A DNA stretch of 5,653 nt from Endomicrobium sp. (GTDB lineage Bacteria; Elusimicrobiota; Endomicrobiia; Endomicrobiales; Endomicrobiaceae), in the NCBI GenBank assembly GCA_031262135.1, contig JAISIG010000014.1, forward strand, positions 1 through 5,653, written 5' to 3'. The translations under genes were made by a program, and so were the position numbers. Every line of letters begins with the position of its first letter. The stretch's first letter is position 1. The notes under the pieces are model-generated. The model was not told the DNA's origin. It saw nothing but the letters and a program-made list of their open reading frames with translations, and made no database searches. Below are positions 5,580 to 5,653 of this stretch, piece after piece.

Positions 5580-5653
5580 TTAAACTTGTAGGATTGTTTT
5601 AATCCTTTCTAAACCTTCTTTTATTTTTTCTATAGATGTTGCATAAGAAAATC
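5580..5653 (-). CDS. 3' end of a class I/II PLP-dependent aminotransferase (partial)
   Basis: Only the last 23 codons and the TAA stop are inside the window. The peptide begins FSYATSIEKIKEGLERI and ends TILQV. It fits the C-terminus of aspartate-aminotransferase-like enzymes, where a (R)xSYATS strand is followed by an acidic helix of the EEGLERI type. The Arg that binds the substrate alpha-carboxylate normally lies just before this segment and is outside the window. The substrate cannot be told from this fragment; aspartate or aromatic aminotransferase are the usual members. It lies directly upstream of tRNA-Arg on the same strand. Confidence 0.65.
   Translation of the reverse strand, partial: FSYATSIEKIKEGLERIKTILQV

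Noticed and set aside
5591..5605. Inverted repeat GGATT/AATCC with five-base loop near the aminotransferase end.
   Set aside because: It lies inside the coding sequence, is only five pairs long and is not followed by a T-run on the minus strand.
1..5653. Defence system, mobile element, CRISPR array or other novel system.
   Set aside because: Every intact gene belongs to a familiar housekeeping or widespread family, and I see no transposase, integrase, repeat array or terminal inverted repeats.

Overview
This window comes from a very AT-rich bacterial chromosome (GC well under one third by eye). Shine-Dalgarno sequences are clear in places: AGGAGA before the transketolase gene and AAGGAG before the Bax-inhibitor gene. 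The NUDIX gene ends in TGA and the visible Trp codon checked is TGG, so the code is the standard bacterial one and not the mycoplasma code. AT bias, tight gaps, frequent strand switching and only housekeeping genes suggest a reduced, possibly host-associated or anaerobic genome. I cannot name the lineage. A split transketolase and a long-form Bax-inhibitor/YccA protein would fit several anaerobic phyla (for example Elusimicrobiota/Endomicrobia or Fusobacteria), but this is only a guess.

Layout from left to right. The 3' part of prolyl-tRNA synthetase (+) runs off the left edge. It converges, with a 6-nt gap, on mtaB (-), a tRNA methylthiotransferase. mtaB and the phosphoglycerate mutase gene (+) diverge from a 135-nt region that holds a perfect 13+1+13 palindrome abutting good extended -10 elements. 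After a 168-nt gap comes the C-terminal subunit of a split transketolase (+), then tRNA-Asp(GTC) (+). These converge on a minus-strand run that reads, from the right edge: the end of a class I aminotransferase, tRNA-Arg(TCT), tRNA-His(GTG), a NUDIX hydrolase with a GTG start, and a Bax-inhibitor-1/YccA membrane protein overlapping the NUDIX gene by ATGA.

By function the window covers translation (ProRS, MtaB, three tRNAs), central carbon metabolism (phosphoglycerate mutase, transketolase half), amino-acid metabolism (aminotransferase end), nucleotide sanitation or signalling (NUDIX) and a membrane protein of uncertain role. I see no mobile element, CRISPR array, phage gene or defence system, and nothing I would call an undescribed system. 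The points most worth a second look are the palindrome between the divergent promoters, the orphan transketolase half, a mismatch in the tRNA-His acceptor stem, and the mixed tRNA/protein transcription unit on the minus strand. No gene-free stretch exceeds 300 bases.
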